NCBI GenBank assembly: GCA_949710005.1
Contig: OX453284.1
Span: 5,332,235-5,396,234, forward strand
Direction of reading: 5' to 3'
Length of the DNA: 64,000 nt
Origin: Ricordea florida
Taxonomy: Eukaryota > Cnidaria > Anthozoa > Corallimorpharia > Ricordeidae
The position numbers and the translations under genes are program-made. Under the pieces are notes generated by a model, which saw nothing but the letters and a program-made list of their open reading frames with translations, had not been told where the DNA came from and did not search any database. Positions 11,880 to 24,313 of the stretch are shown one piece after another (within the stretch, counting starts at the first letter, position 1; every line of letters begins with the position of its first letter).

Positions 11880-12854
11880 TCAGATCTCTCGCGCGTTTCT
11901 GCCACGTTTCTGCGAATTACTTTCTATTAAGTTAAATCTGATCGTTTTTACTGACAGCATGCGTTTAAATGTGGTTCGTACTTCGCCGTGGCGCAAGGCA
12001 TATACAAATGTGTTGACTGCACTGTTACTGTAGTGCATGGATTTAACGAAAACTGTGATTTGCCAGACTGACATCGGCGTAAGAACTAGACAAGTAGGAC
12101 AAAAAGAACCAACCAGAGAGACCGTAAAAAATGGAAGCCACATCACGAAAAACAACCCTGTTATTATGGCACCCGTCGACGCCGATTTCTTTTCTCTCAG
12201 AACTCGCTGCCTTCCCGCTAAGACTACGTTGCCTAAGGGAAAGACTCGCGTTCTCAAGATCTTGAAAATCGTGATGTAAACGAACGATATTGCGACCAAT
12301 GGTAGTGCAAACGCGACAATAAAACTTATTATAGTGAAAGACTTTTGCCAAGTGGTATATAACTGTATGATGGCATAACAGGAAGATAACAAAGCGGGAA
12401 GAATCCACGCAAAAGATACAATCAAACCGTAAATACGCACGGAGAGCGCGCGATGATAAAACGGTTTCCAAACTGCCACGAGCCGCTCTGTGCTGACAGC
12501 GGTAAGATGGAAGATGGATGCGCATGCGCTGAAGATGTCGAAGCTCGTAAAGAACAGCAACAAGTTTTGATGAACTTGCCAGTTTTTTAGTGTTAAGTAG
12601 AGCCACAGTGGCGTGGAAATTGCGCCAACTAAGAAATCAGAAGCGGATAAAGAGAGGATAAGAACCATTGATCCTCGTTGAAGTCTTCTGTTAATCTTAA
12701 AGGCCCATAGTATCATGAAGTTACTTGAAATTATCAGCACTGTAAGTAAGACAGCAAAGGTGACAAATATTGACACTTCCGCTGATGACGGCCGTGTGCT
12801 AATTGCAGGGGGAGCACCCTGGTCACGTGTCGTGAACGTGTTGTTAGATACCAT
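11880..12854 (-). CDS. Rhodopsin-type (class A) GPCR 3, with altered NPxxY motif
   Basis: Single exon, 324 residues. TM1 is about 27-52 (SSNFMILWAF), TM2 63-86 (SLSASD), TM3 97-121, TM4 141-159, TM5 173-199, TM6 226-251 (VMWLPFF), TM7 265-288. Asp106 is at position 3.32. The DRY box is ERL (123-125). CPTC (252-255) lies in extracellular loop 3. TM7 reads NTFVY (281-285), so the proline of NPxxY is threonine (codon ACA; CCA would need one change). The usual TM1 Gly-Asn is Ser-Asn. The reading frame is intact from start to stop, so this looks like a translated, diverged receptor rather than a clear pseudogene. Signalling may be altered; ligand unknown. Confidence 0.94.
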   Translation of the reverse strand: MVSNNTFTTRDQGAPPAISTRPSSAEVSIFVTFAVLLTVLIISSNFMILWAFKINRRLQRGSMVLILSLSASDFLVGAISTPLWLYLTLKNWQVHQNLLLFFTSFDIFSACASIFHLTAVSTERLVAVWKPFYHRALSVRIYGLIVSFAWILPALLSSCYAIIQLYTTWQKSFTIISFIVAFALPLVAISFVYITIFKILRTRVFPLGNVVLAGRQRVLREKKSASTGAIITGLFFVMWLPFFTVSLVGSFCPTCLVLTPMSVWQITVFVKSMHYSNSAVNTFVYALRHGEVRTTFKRMLSVKTIRFNLIESNSQKRGRNAREI

Positions 12855-15397
12855 GAGAGCAATTTGAACAAGATGATTTGTTGTTTCTGTTTGTGTTCTT
12901 CGGTTGGTGGGATCCTAAGGAGATATATGTACGCTGAAATAAAAACACATTGATACACTTATTCATGGTGACAGGTTACTGAAATAATGCGTTCAGGTTT
13001 TAACGACATTGCCTATAGCTTTAATGGATCTCGTTTCAAAGTGTCTTACCTATTTAAGCATTTTTTTTTTGTAAACTAATGATCTCTTCTAATGAACACT
13101 AACGGTTTCATGCAAAAAGAATGGAAAAGGAATTTTAAAAGGAGTATTAATTTACTACAGAGCTTTTAAGATTATCTTGGTTTTTCGTTTAAAAGTTGCG
13201 TAGCTTTTCTTCTATTGAGGCGATACGTGGGCACCGTTTTTTTTTTTGTGCGTCATGAGTAGTTGTCTCCAATTTGAATATTATATGTTCAGCAATCAAA
13301 AACTATTTGTAGTTTACACTTCAAAGTTGAATTTCGCAGTTTGTTGATAATCACTTGCCTGAAAACGTTTCTTACATCTCATTTAAGCAAGCTGAACCTA
13401 ACCACAACTGTTTTTGAAATATCTTTTTTTTATTTTCAAGCTTGTTTGCGGGTGTTTTTTCTTGCAGCGGGCTCAGTTTCGCGAGCTATAAAACCCAAAC
13501 GAACCCTTTAGGAATGTACAGCAGGTTTGCACCTTTTTTATTTCTCCACCCTGCCAACAACTAATATCAGAGTACACTACGACATAGATATCATAAGATC
13601 GTGTTTTATGATCGAAAGAATATTTGTGAAATATCAGTATTGAAAAGGTGATTTCCACCAATGCGTGAACAAAGTAACTTTCGTTGAATACTGAGTAAAT
13701 TGAATGAAGAGTTTTGATTTTGGCTGGCCTGACATTTAAATACATGACAACGTAATTGTGAATCAATGTTTTATGATTACAGTCGGGATATAGCGAAATA
13801 CTGGAAATTATTTACCAAGACAAATAACGCAAGAATGCTTATTCTAAGGTAACATTGTATGGTCTAAGAGTTTGCACTGTTTGTATATCCTTTAGCTGAC
13901 AAACATTTTCTAAGAATACATCAAACAGAAGTCAATTTCCACACAAATACAGTTTTCAGGATTCAATGTTAAGGTGAAGTGAGATTGAAGCTGTACGAGC
14001 AGGGATTTTATGTTTGAGAAGTTTGACGTGTAGGTTACCGGGCAAGTAGAACACAAAGTTCCTTGGCAACTATATTAGTTAACATTTTTTCATTTATTTA
14101 AATTAAACACAACAAAGTGAAAAACGCACCTGAGCGAATCAGAAACTGAGTGTTGAACTGATGGAGCCATGCCAAAGATACGGAGGAATTAGGCGCAACT
14201 GAGCACAGACGTGAAGTTGCATTTGTAAACCCTTCAAAGCTCGTACAAACTGAGGGCTTTGGTAATCAGCAGCGAGTGTATTTAAAAGTTGATTATCAAT
14301 CCGGTGTAATTATCTTAAATCTCGTTCGGCTTTTTGCTTCTTTGGTATTGTAAGTCTAAGAAATCTATTCACAAAGGACACTGATTACAAGACATTTACT
14401 TAACGCAAATGGAAGTCTATTTAGCCATTGTCGTCATAGGATTAAGCTTCTGAATAGAGCATAGTAAAGATTGTTTATTGGCTCGCTGAAACCACACTAC
14501 ATGATTTAATTTGAATTGATTAGATAAAGTACAACTCTCCGCACGAAAGCATTAATTCTTTGCCTATTGTGGTAAACCCTTGAATCAATTGAATGCGACT
14601 AAAATAGTTATTTCGGTTACTAAGATGTGAACGTAAAAACCGAAATCTCGCTAGTTGGAGTGATTTGTTATACACATGCAGTGCTACTTATCACTGCTGA
14701 TATTTTGTTGCCAATTTATTGATGCAAAAATTCCCAAATAAATGGCTTGTTCAAATGAAGGAACAAAATCTGTTTTTCTTTAAGGAATGGAAAGGATCTG
14801 TTTCAATGGTTGGTTATTACTGTACCCGAAAACAAGTAAAGAATCGTGATGACGTATTACTTAGAGACTTTGGTTAATTCCCGCGAAGCCATTCAACACG
14901 ATCTAAGTACTTTTTTAATAGCAGTATTTTTACTTTTCAAGTCATTGATAATTTATGAAGAAAAACGCAAATAAACTTTAGTCTTTAATATAAGTAGACA
15001 CTCGACCGTTACAACCAAAGTTAGCTGACATCATTTTCTTCTGTTTCTCATTTACCAACGGTCATTCGAAGTTATTCACTCTATTTTTTCTTATGAGGGT
15101 TTTGAAGTGCTTTGTAAATAAAGCGTTTGATTTCTTTCTTTTATTTCGAAAGCCAGTCAGTGGCTTAGAAATAGGAACTCACAAACTAAATATCTGAGGT
15201 TGATGTGTAACGAATACACACTGTGATAAAAAACGCGGACCTGAGCATTCTTGACCCTACATCAAAAGCTCTTACAAAAAATTTTTTTTAAGATTTTTTT
15301 CATGGATGTTCTTTGACGTTACGATATCTCTCATGGCTAAAGCTGAATACTTCTTCGCGGGTATGTCCGGTTTAATTTGAGAACTGGACTCCAATCG
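12855..15397. other. Intergenic, no gene seen
   Basis: About 2.5 kb of AT-rich sequence. It should contain the GPCR 3 promoter and the 3' end of the first NXPE gene; a minus-strand AATAAA lies at about 15135-15140, roughly 260 bp past that stop. The longest ORF (13473-13766, minus) has no recognisable features. Confidence 0.5.
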
Positions 15398-18300
15398 TCA
15401 TGTACCAAAGTAGTCCTCTAACAAATCTTCCACAGGACTAAAGGCCAGGTTACTATAGTGGACTATATCGTTCTGCGCAGGTCCGTGCGCACCATGGGTC
15501 CCAGTCCCCTGTGGATAGGAATCTGTGATTGGATACACGTCGAGCACTTGAAATCCCGCTTCGCACATGCGCGAGTTTGCGTAAGTGTTATACAGCATGA
15601 CTCGCTGCTGCGTCAAGAATCGTTTGTGACCAAGGTGAATGTTCATTGACTTTTCTTTATTGATTGCTGTTGTCGTTTTCCATATCACGGTTCCACGAAA
15701 CTTTCGTACCGTAGTATTGGATCCTACGTTAGTCTCTGATTCTTCTAAAACGTCCACCAAACCATTAATCAGTTTTTTGTACTTTTCGAAGTCTGTGCTT
15801 TCGACAAAATGCAGGCCAAAGTTTAAAATCACCGCGCTTTTTTCGTCCATTTGAGGATCGTGAACAACATTACGAAACGCTTGCAAAACTCTTTCATTAT
15901 TGTAGTCGAGGTTGTCATTTTCTTTCTTCGCCTTGGTGACGTTGTTAACGGGATACACCCAGCTGTAGCTATAGTTACAGCGTTTGAAGATTTCACGACA
16001 AAGCTTTCCGTGCATCAATGACTGAGCGAAAAACACATTCACAGAGTCACCATACACCCATAACGTGCCTTCTTTAAACCGTGGGTTCTTAGGTTTCAAG
16101 GTCTCTGCAAGTTCAGACGTTATTTGTTAGTACCGTCTACCGGCATACAGATAAAGCTAAATCGCTGTTTTTAGCTCAGGGAATTATTAAAGCAATAAAT
16201 TCTATAGAGCAATAAACTCTAGTGTTTAAACGTTTGAAGATGTGCATGGTGTAAAAGGAACGTAAATTACTGCTTTAAGTTTTAGGAGTCAGTAAAAAAA
16301 ATGAATTTATTTGGAATGTTTGATGATGAGGAAAGCTGTTAGAGTATTTTGATGTTTTCATTTTTAGAAATTATTACAATGATTGAGGCTTTATTTCAAC
16401 TAGTTGAATGTTTGATGATGAGGAAAGTTATTCAGCCATTTTTATGCTATTCTTTAAAAAAATTACTAAACTGAGGGACTTTCAACTGAGCAACTTTACA
16501 ATGTGGGAACGTTTGATGACGAGGAATAAAGAGAACACGGGATTCAGTCTTGTATATGTGTTATGTGAGGATTTTCGTGGATAACATCCTCCTCATGCAG
16601 CTCGATCAACATTATTGCCCATCTCATAATCGGAATTTAACCAATAGTTGCTAAACGGTATAGTTGAAAAAGGCTGAAATAAATATTGTGTCTAAAATCT
16701 ATCGTGATTAACCTTTGGCATATGACTTCCATGTGTTTCCTACCCATCGTCCATAGCCATCCCACATGACGTTGCACTCTACGTCACATTTTGTACCTGC
16801 TACCAGTCGTAGTCGATCTTCTGCTATATGGCTCTGTGTGACACTTCCTCAAGTAAAAAAGAAAGCAAGCTGTCATTGTATGGAAAAGAACAGTGGAACC
16901 TTAGAACTGGGCAGGAGAACAACATGAGAAGATATCTACGAGACCTATAGGGGCTCAAGTGTCACATAATGCAGGCAGCCATCTTATTTTCACGAGTAAA
17001 GGTATTTTTTTATCTCTAGGAATTGAATGCAATGCAAAAATTAGCAATAAGAAGAAATAATGGAGTGTACTGTAACTAATTATATTCAAGATTTTTTTAA
17101 GCAACCTGTATGCTGTGTCAGTGCAATACAATGTTACAACACAATTCACTGAACTAAATAAAACTGAAAGTGCAATTGCAAGATTATAGTCAGGTAACAC
17201 GACTGTAACAAATATAAACTTAAGAAACGTTCTCAGTTTGAGACATTAAAAATCACGAACGGTTTTGCAAAATACTTTTTTTCAGGGAAACTCTTGTTCA
17301 AAGGACAACCGAACTTGTAAGAGCATAGGGTAGAGCTATCATTCACGCTTCGATATTATATGCTCATGATAATTCTTACCGTTCTTAGTCGGAGGAATCG
17401 AGATCTCTATCAAACTGCCTTGCCACAGTGGAGCTTGGAGATAATCCCTGTTTTTGTCAACATCTGGGTATCGCTGAAGCTTGCCTTGGGCATTTCCTTA
17501 ATAAAAATCAAAACAACAGAATTCTAGCCCAGTCAGTACAGTGCTTATATCTCGACTGAAACATCTTTCTTTCCAAAGCATTTCGTATCAGGAGATTTTT
17601 GTCGTCCCAACGCGACCGCCATCAAGAAAGAGCCAGGTTTTCCGTGGCTTTTGCTTAGCTGTGTGTTTTTCTTGCACTGAGGTCTGAGTTCGCAATGACT
17701 GATGGGACGTAATGAGCAATGATTATGATACGGCCTTATAATACCTATTTCGAAGGTGGTGATGAGGTTAAATATAATGATGGTGGATTCGACAAAATAC
17801 ATCATGATTATCAGTAAAAAAATAATGAAAATCACCCACCTACAATAAACCAATCCAGTGGAGGATCTCTAAGTCCGTTACATAACGTGAAATCAAGCGT
17901 TATATTTGCCTTGTATACACCAGCTTCCATAGCAAGAAATAAAACTTCGTACGTGCCATTGTTGTGGTCAATAACAGTTGGCGCAATAGAGGACGGTCCG
18001 TAAAGATGGACCCTCCATGAGTCACCGCCATGTCTCTTGGAGCGACCATCTTTTGTTTGTGACTGAATACTAAAGCGACTGAACTCGCAAACAGGTCTGA
18101 TGTCCCATAAATAGATGAAGCTCTTATAGGGGTCAGTAGCGTTTTGCGTGTCCTTTGATGCGTTCCACGAGGTGTTATCTCTACAAGGAAACAATATTGA
18201 ACGCCAATCCGTCCTTGTCCGTCTTTGTCTGCACCAGTTCTCTGTAAACTGGGCATCTACGCCGCTGTCAGAGACCGTAGCACCAGTCCTTTGTGAGACG

Positions 18301-18473
18301 ATAGCGCCACCGGATTGCAAAGTTTGTTGGTCAGTTTGCCGACATTCGAATATTCTATCGAGTTCAGGCTTCGATATCCACAAAGACACATAGATGATGA
18401 TTAAAAATCCAAGACAGACCTTAAAACAGTGTTTGTTTGATACTGCTGGGCGCTGAAGGAGTTGAAATCGCAT
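15398..18473 (-). CDS. NXPE: NXPE family member (neurexophilin/PC-esterase-like), copy 1
   Basis: Four exons on the minus strand: 18473-17840, 17496-17380, 16847-16713 and 16104-15398. All three introns are phase 1 with GT-AG ends, and the joined frame is 530 residues. The N-terminus has a signal anchor (about 18-33), so it is probably a type II Golgi or secretory protein. The middle part contains the family-typical stretches SFIYLWDIRP, GGDSWRVHLYGPS and VIDHNNGTYEVLFL. Exon 2 carries LWQGSLIEISIPP; exon 3 carries DGYGRWVGNTW. The C-terminal PC-esterase domain has WVYGDSV (Ser316 of the GDS block) and DIVH (Asp508, His511), the expected DxxH pair, so catalytic residues look intact. Family members in vertebrates include NXPE1-4; substrates are poorly known. 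A paralogue of identical length lies at 40472-45491. Confidence 0.93.
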
Positions 18474-18697
18474 GGGAACGCGATCACAATTTCACGGAAC
18501 AATCTAAGTGACGTATCTGTAGCCAAGTCCCGTGTCCTTAAATTCCTCTTTGTCAATCATCACATCTAAGTGGTGGATTAGCATTAATATTATCAATTTG
18601 CTGTAGTGGACATGAAGCTGCAACTGCTAGGTAACGAGAGTGACACCCTTGGTCATACCCATCCAATGTATTAAGGGACGGACCATTAGAAAAGTGA

Positions 18698-18716
18698 TGG
18701 GGGGGGGGGGGGGGTG
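18698..18716. repeat. Poly-G tract
   Basis: A near-continuous run of G, preceded by accattagaaaagtgatg. It may form part of another short dispersed element. Such tracts are prone to sequencing and assembly length errors. Confidence 0.7.
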
Positions 18717-18921
18717 GGGAATTTTCAGCTTTTGCAGGAATTTTTTTTTCAGGTGAACCTCTCTGCACTAATTTTTTTTACTACGTGTGAAAAAGTCACA
18801 ATTGGACCTTCCTTCTGCATGAATTTTTTTTTTTTACCTTCTTCTTTGCATGAATTTTTTTTGCATGAATTTTGGTGTACATAGTAAAACTAGTTACAGT
18901 TTTCGCGTACATTATGCAGCT

Positions 18922-19355
18922 AAGATTTTAGAGGCCCCATTAGAGGTTTTGGGATACGGGATATTTGCGAAAAAAATTATAGGGATACGGGATATTTCGG
19001 GGAAAAATTATAGGGATACGGAATATTTAGAAAAGAGATAGTGGGATATCGAACGTCAAAGTTTTCTTTTTTGACAGAATAAAACAGGTTAATTGATCAA
19101 TATGAAAGATACGAAAAGTAAAAAAAGTACTTGAAAATGCGAATTAATGTATTTCCTCATTAAATATTGACAATGTTACCACTCCCAACCCCCCCCCCCC
19201 CCCCCCACCCACCCCGACATATCTTTTTCGGACATCACATACAGTGACATCATCAGTATTAACTTGAATTATAGGGATACAAACTACAGGAATTAATGAG
19301 ATACGGGATATTCAGACCCCCCCCCCCCCCCCTAATGGAGCCTCAAAGATTGGAG
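18922..19355. mobile_element. Short TIR element with 31-bp tandem repeats and poly-C tracts
   Basis: The left end (taagattttagaggccccat) and the right end (taatggagcctcaaag at 19333-19348) are inverted copies. Inside, the phrase gggatacgg(g/a)atattt recurs at 18951, 18982 and 19013, a period of 31 bp, and again near 19265-19310. Poly-C tracts lie at about 19190-19207 and 19317-19332. No coding capacity. Confidence 0.6.
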
Positions 19356-20479
19356 GAGCTGTGACGCATGAACATACTATGTTATTGAGACGAATGGTGT
19401 GACATAACCACGGCTCCACGGCTGGATCCTATGCCCCCGCCTTATCCCCCACCGTAGTCTAGACTATCCACTCTGTCCAAGTTGGGAAATGTTTTGTCTC
19501 TCTCACAACTCTCTCAAGCTGGTTCAGAGAAAACCATCCAGGAAGCCATGCTTAAAACTATGATAACGTGTATGCAAAGCGCGCTCAAACTGCATAGAAG
19601 CCATCATTTCTAGACACCGAACAACAAAGCCGGCAGCCCATATATGAAACCTTACGTTTCTCTGCCGTACATTCACCAATTAAAAGCGAAATAGCAAGAT
19701 CGATGTGCTTAAGACACTTTGACGACCAAGGGTAGCGTCAGCCCCTTCTCTTTAGCAAGCCGGCCAAATTAAATTTTGAAAAATCGGAAAATCTCAAATG
19801 AAACAAATTGTCGATTATTGTGGGATGAAATCTTCCACTATTTTCAGGTTCGATATAAATGAGAAATAAATTTAAAGGCTATATACCAGATTTAAATACT
19901 TACTTTCGAGCGCATTGAAGTCCGCTACAGCTAAGATAACTAACCTCCATAAACTCAAACACCCGGCAGTAAGGTCGCTTGGACTACTCAGAGGAAAGCT
20001 GCATGTTTAGATTTTAACATTGATTTTTCTTACCATGGAACAGATCGAGCTATAAATGTTTTACTGACTTGTAAACAGGGTTCTTGTTATTAGAAAGACG
20101 CTTCTTTGCCGTCAAAAATAACGGGTACCATTGAACGCATTGATGAACTAGAAATTGGTGAGGAAACTGATCGATCGCACTAAAAAAAGGACCAGTTAAT
20201 TTGAAAAAAAAATTGTACAGAAGAATAACTTCTTCAGGCAGAAATTCTGTCTTCTCCCGAAAGAGAATGGAACAGAAATGAAGGCAGTTATTTTGCGCTC
20301 GCCCTCGGTTCAGTGGTGCATTCAAGCAATACAAGCCATTTTTACCAAAACAAAAACACTCACAGCCAGAAATTCCGAACCAAAGTGGGCGGTGCTTATT
20401 TCTGTTACGCACCAGCACACATGATAACCTGTCAATAACGCTAGGGTGTGATTGGTCCATCTGTTAAAGGTCAACCAAA

Positions 20480-20636
20480 ATGGCGTCGCGTAATAAAACT
20501 CAGAGAGGGTATTTATCCGAGCTAAATGCTAAATGCTGATGCCGACTTTGTTTTGCCAAAGAAAATAATTAAGTACACAAGGTCTACTTATTGGGAAGTC
20601 GAAAAGCTCGTCGAAAGACGTGAAAGAAATGGAGCG
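20480..20636 (+). pseudogene. Decayed first exon, chromodomain-like
   Basis: An ATG sits inside ccaaaatggcg (a YY1-like motif that often marks start sites) and opens a frame reading MASRNKTQRGYLSELNA. A 7-bp tandem duplication (ctaaatg twice, at about 20519-20532) shifts the frame into a stop. Past it, in the shifted frame, the sequence reads FVLPKKIIKYTRSTYWEVEK, then LVERRERNGA and a good donor (GCG|gtaagt). The tail resembles the first strand of a chromodomain. No following exon was identified. The exon call is an inference from frame, donor and motif. Confidence 0.4.
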
Positions 20637-21039
20637 GTAAGTGTTTGGCTGTAGCGCATGATTTCTTTTTGCCCGAAAACCAACAAAAAAAAAATAATAA
20701 TTCCAAAATTCCCTCCAAAAAAGCATTATCCACCGAGCCTCCAGCCTCGTAATCACACCATGTAGCTACCAGTCTTTTATCTGTCGTTGAGCTGATGGTA
20801 TCAAAATGGCGATCGTTTTGGCACAGAATTTAGTACAATTACTGTTCGTGGATGCCTTCATACTTGCTGAAAGTAAGCTAAAAAAGCCGCAAGATTTTCG
20901 GGGTTTACAAAGTCTTTTTTGCCGTAAATGTGGAATACCATCTTTGAACTTAAATTATTTGATTGGGATGGATCGATTCCAGCAGACGATTTCAGCTGAG
21001 TCAAGATGTTGAAAGTGTCATTGACGAAGGTACGCGCCA

Positions 21040-21180
21040 TTTTAGTGTGTTGTAAAGGGCATTTATTCGGAATAAAATAACCAAGAAAACCGCAACGAGT
21101 GTTTGATTTACCAAAACAAAATAATTATGCAATGAAAGTACTGATGCATATTATTCGATCTAACATTGGGATGGGGTTGT
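21040..21180 (+). pseudogene. Second degenerate copy of the same exon
   Basis: The stretch aaagggcatttattcggaat and tgatttaccaaaacaaaata line up with agagggtatttatccgag and tttgttttgccaaagaaaat of the copy at 20480. The reading frame is lost. Together they suggest a local duplication of a gene 5' end or a shared transposon. Confidence 0.3.
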
Positions 21181-21929
21181 TGCATCGATTGTACGAATTT
21201 TATAAGCTGGTTTTATATGAATCCCATACTGATCCTTCTCTCTTCAGCAAGTTTAATATTCTAAGTGTTACGGTCTATTGCACACGCCCGGTTCGAAATT
21301 TCTGGCTATGATAAAAGCAAAGTAAAACTCAGTAAAGCGTTAATACTTTTTATTCTCGCTATTTCCTCTGGGGTTTATTTTATGAAAACAACTTGTCTCT
21401 TTCGATTGTAAAAGATCGCAAATTTAAGCGGAAATCAATAAGGTATTTCGTAAAATGATAATAATTGTATCTTTTATTTCAATGAGTCACAAATGACTGA
21501 TAGCGAAGGATCAGATTTCCATGAAAATTATCCTCTACAGGTGTGAAGAGCGAAACGCCTCATGACTGAATATACCTGCTTTACCTGCTCAACCTGTTCT
21601 GAAACATGTGGCCAAAGTACTCTACACAAACTCGGTTTGGAAAATTGGTGTCTTCGAGACCACTTCATCGTAAAGTCAAGCTCAGCCGATTTAAACAAAG
21701 TTGTCTGTTGAACAAAACATGTGTCTCTAGCAATGGAAACACAGGGGAGACATGTATGAAAACAGCAGAGCGAAATACTCTTGGATAATTTAATTCAACT
21801 GAGGCGAGAACCGGAATTGCGGTGGGCCAAGTGTTCTTGGGGAACCAAAGTCACTAAGGATTTATTTTCTCCGTGTGCGTACGCGTCTCTACCTGATTGA
21901 GTTGCCCTGAGAGACAAGTTTGTAACAAA

Positions 21930-22109
21930 ATGACAGCTTTTGTTATCAAGCTTAGCCAAGACTATCAGAAACAAGAGGGAAACGGTGTTTGTTGTAACAA
22001 AAAGTGTCTTTACCTTGTTCTTGCTACTCTGTTGATTTTACTGGCAGTCTGTCGAATTTGGCTGGCAACGTATCTCGTGACCACACCGACTAAATTACCA
22101 AAGCAGTGA
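21930..22109 (+). CDS. Possible small membrane protein, 59 residues
   Basis: From ATG 21930 the ORF encodes a polar N-terminal part, a CCNKKC cluster and one hydrophobic segment (CLYLVLATLLILLAVCRIWL), ending in a short tail. It could be a small single-pass protein, or chance. No homologue is recognised, and there is no splice evidence or conserved neighbour. Confidence 0.25.
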   Translation: MTAFVIKLSQDYQKQEGNGVCCNKKCLYLVLATLLILLAVCRIWLATYLVTTPTKLPKQ

Positions 22110-24313
22110 AAAAAGTATTAACTTTAAATATTGCGTGTTGACCTGCGATCATGACGTTTCATGGCATAAAGGATCAAGAAACGGCTGTCAGAAGATATCG
22201 TAATCCGCGTACGCTCAGCACTCGGGCCGTGACGCGGAGAATGTGAAAATATAGAAGCAGAGGCTCCTGATAGAAGATGTTATGGATTTTATGACAAAAA
22301 GTCAATGAATTTAATTTATTGATTAACTACGTAGAGCTCTCAGTGGAAACGATCAGGGCCACCTGATCGTATTCATTGAGCGAGGGACGAGAACACTATG
22401 ATTAGTGCGGAGTTCAACAGAGTTTACAACAGTTTTTTAAAGTAGCGGACACATTTCTGAAAGCACCGGACGTGACAGTTTTTGGCACCGCAAGGTGTCT
22501 TGCGAGCGACCAAACACCCTCAAATATGGGTCTCAAAGAACCGAATATGGAATGGGAAACGGCCGGAATAAGTGTCCTCAAACTACAACCCTGACGGTGT
22601 TCAAGCTTGGACGATGCACGTGCGAGACACTTACTTTATCAAGCTATGAAAGGATTACATCAACTTTAACTCGATGATCTAGTTCACCTCAGATTGACAA
22701 CAGCTGAACAGTGATTTAATTTATGTGTCGCTAATAGATTTTTTAAGATTAAAATAAAGAAGAACCTCGTATTTTCTATTACGCTTCTATACTTCACTGC
22801 TAGGTTTTGGGTGTGGTTAAATGGGGGCTGGTGGCGCAATATGAGGACCAGAAAAATGATATTTCCATATGATAGGGAAGAGCTGCAGGACGTGCCTTGG
22901 AAGTAGAAACTTTAATACCTAAAGATAATCGATTTTGTAATGAGACACCTTGGACTCAGAAAAGATTACCCGCTTTTATCTTGAAAATATCTTTCGAAAT
23001 TTTGTTTGCGTCAGGCTTTTTTTTGCCGTCTTCATTTGAACCATCCATTGTAGAAGTACTGAAATGTTATAGCGTTACTTTTATTGTGCAAAATGTTGGG
23101 AGATGAACCGAGCGACACAAACGCAGTAGCTGTGTACAATCTAGAACCAACGTTTTGGGTTACAGTATGTATCAAGACGTTCCATCTCTCGCCTTACGAG
23201 CTAGCTAGACAAATTTTCCCGGATTCCATTTCAGCTTCTGGTTGCTGACAACCTGATTATGAGACAAGATCCTGAAAACGTTTGTAGTAGGAATAAAGTC
23301 AACAATATTACGCAATTTAAAAATAATCAATACACATGTATACATAAGCCACATGTAGAATGGGATATTGCGTGTGAAATCAAAACTAGGAAAGAAATAC
23401 TTCATGTCTCCCAACAGCATCAATATTTTCTTTTTGTCCTCTTGGTGGGATTGAGATCCCCATAAAGCAAGATGTTTGCTCGACGTCAAAGTATACGAAA
23501 AGTACTTGCAAGCTCGATACAATGAATTATAAGTCCCATAACTGATAAAAATTAAATCGCGATCCAACAAATAATTGCTGCGACAAAAATAAAAAAAATT
23601 CTACAAGATTTCTTGCTTTCTGTATCAAATCGCAGGTGAGTTTCAATTTTTTTAGTAAGCATTCCTCTGCTAATGAAAAAGTAGGAGTAGGTTACGTAAA
23701 TTAAAAGTGCAGGAAATCTTTGCCGATTAACAAATTAAAGTAGACAGCTGCAGAACTCAATTTGACAAAGCCAGGGAAAGGTGATGGTTTTGGTTCAGCC
23801 AGAGCCAACTGGTTTTTTGTGCGGCAAAAAACTGGACTGACACTACAGAGAAAAATATAACACGATAATGAGAAAACAGGATTACATGTTTACTGAAAGA
23901 AAGACATTGATAGATAATTCATAATAAGTTGAACTAATACTGAGGGACGCTCGATCAATTTACATCAATCAAGCAAATAAAGGAAGTTGAGGGAGTGAAT
24001 TAATTAGACTCCATAAAAAAAATCCTCAGTTAGTGGGATATTGTAAGAGGAGGCAAATAACTGTATAGTCTTCATCCTACGTAAAATTGTCTCTTAATTA
24101 TTTTGCGTCTGCTTTTGTGCCATACATTTTAAATTAAGATATTGTATTAACAACTTCGGACTAACCAAGTACTGTAAACAATGTACTAAGACAAAGAAAG
24201 TTTGACAGCTTTCTTGTTTTAGGTTGAACAAAGAACCGTGGTCATTGGTTGAGTAGCTCTAATAACATGTCGAGTGCTTTAGAACTTTAAACGATTGACA
24301 TCCAGCGTTACAA
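22110..24313. other. Intergenic upstream of GPCR 4
   Basis: No supported gene. ORFs at 22495-22677 and 23205-23570 lack recognisable domains. The GPCR 4 promoter should lie in the last few hundred bases. Confidence 0.5.

Larger units (their letters stand above)
18474..20470. other. Repeat-rich intergenic region upstream of NXPE copy 1
   Basis: It holds a poly-G run, T-rich repeats (tgcatgaatttttttt phrases near 18815-18870), a poly-C-bearing TIR element (18922-19355) and otherwise plain AT-rich DNA. A 136-codon minus ORF at 20050-20460 has no recognisable domain and is not called as a gene. Confidence 0.5.

Noticed and set aside
12043..12606. 187-codon ORF on the minus strand inside GPCR 3
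   Set aside because: It is an alternative frame of the receptor coding sequence; no domain.
17900..18256. 118-codon ORF inside NXPE copy 1 exon 1, and similar frames at 40854-41225
   Set aside because: Shadow frames of the NXPE coding exons.
20050..20460. 136-codon minus ORF
   Set aside because: No domain; includes low-complexity Lys/Phe segments and no splice support.
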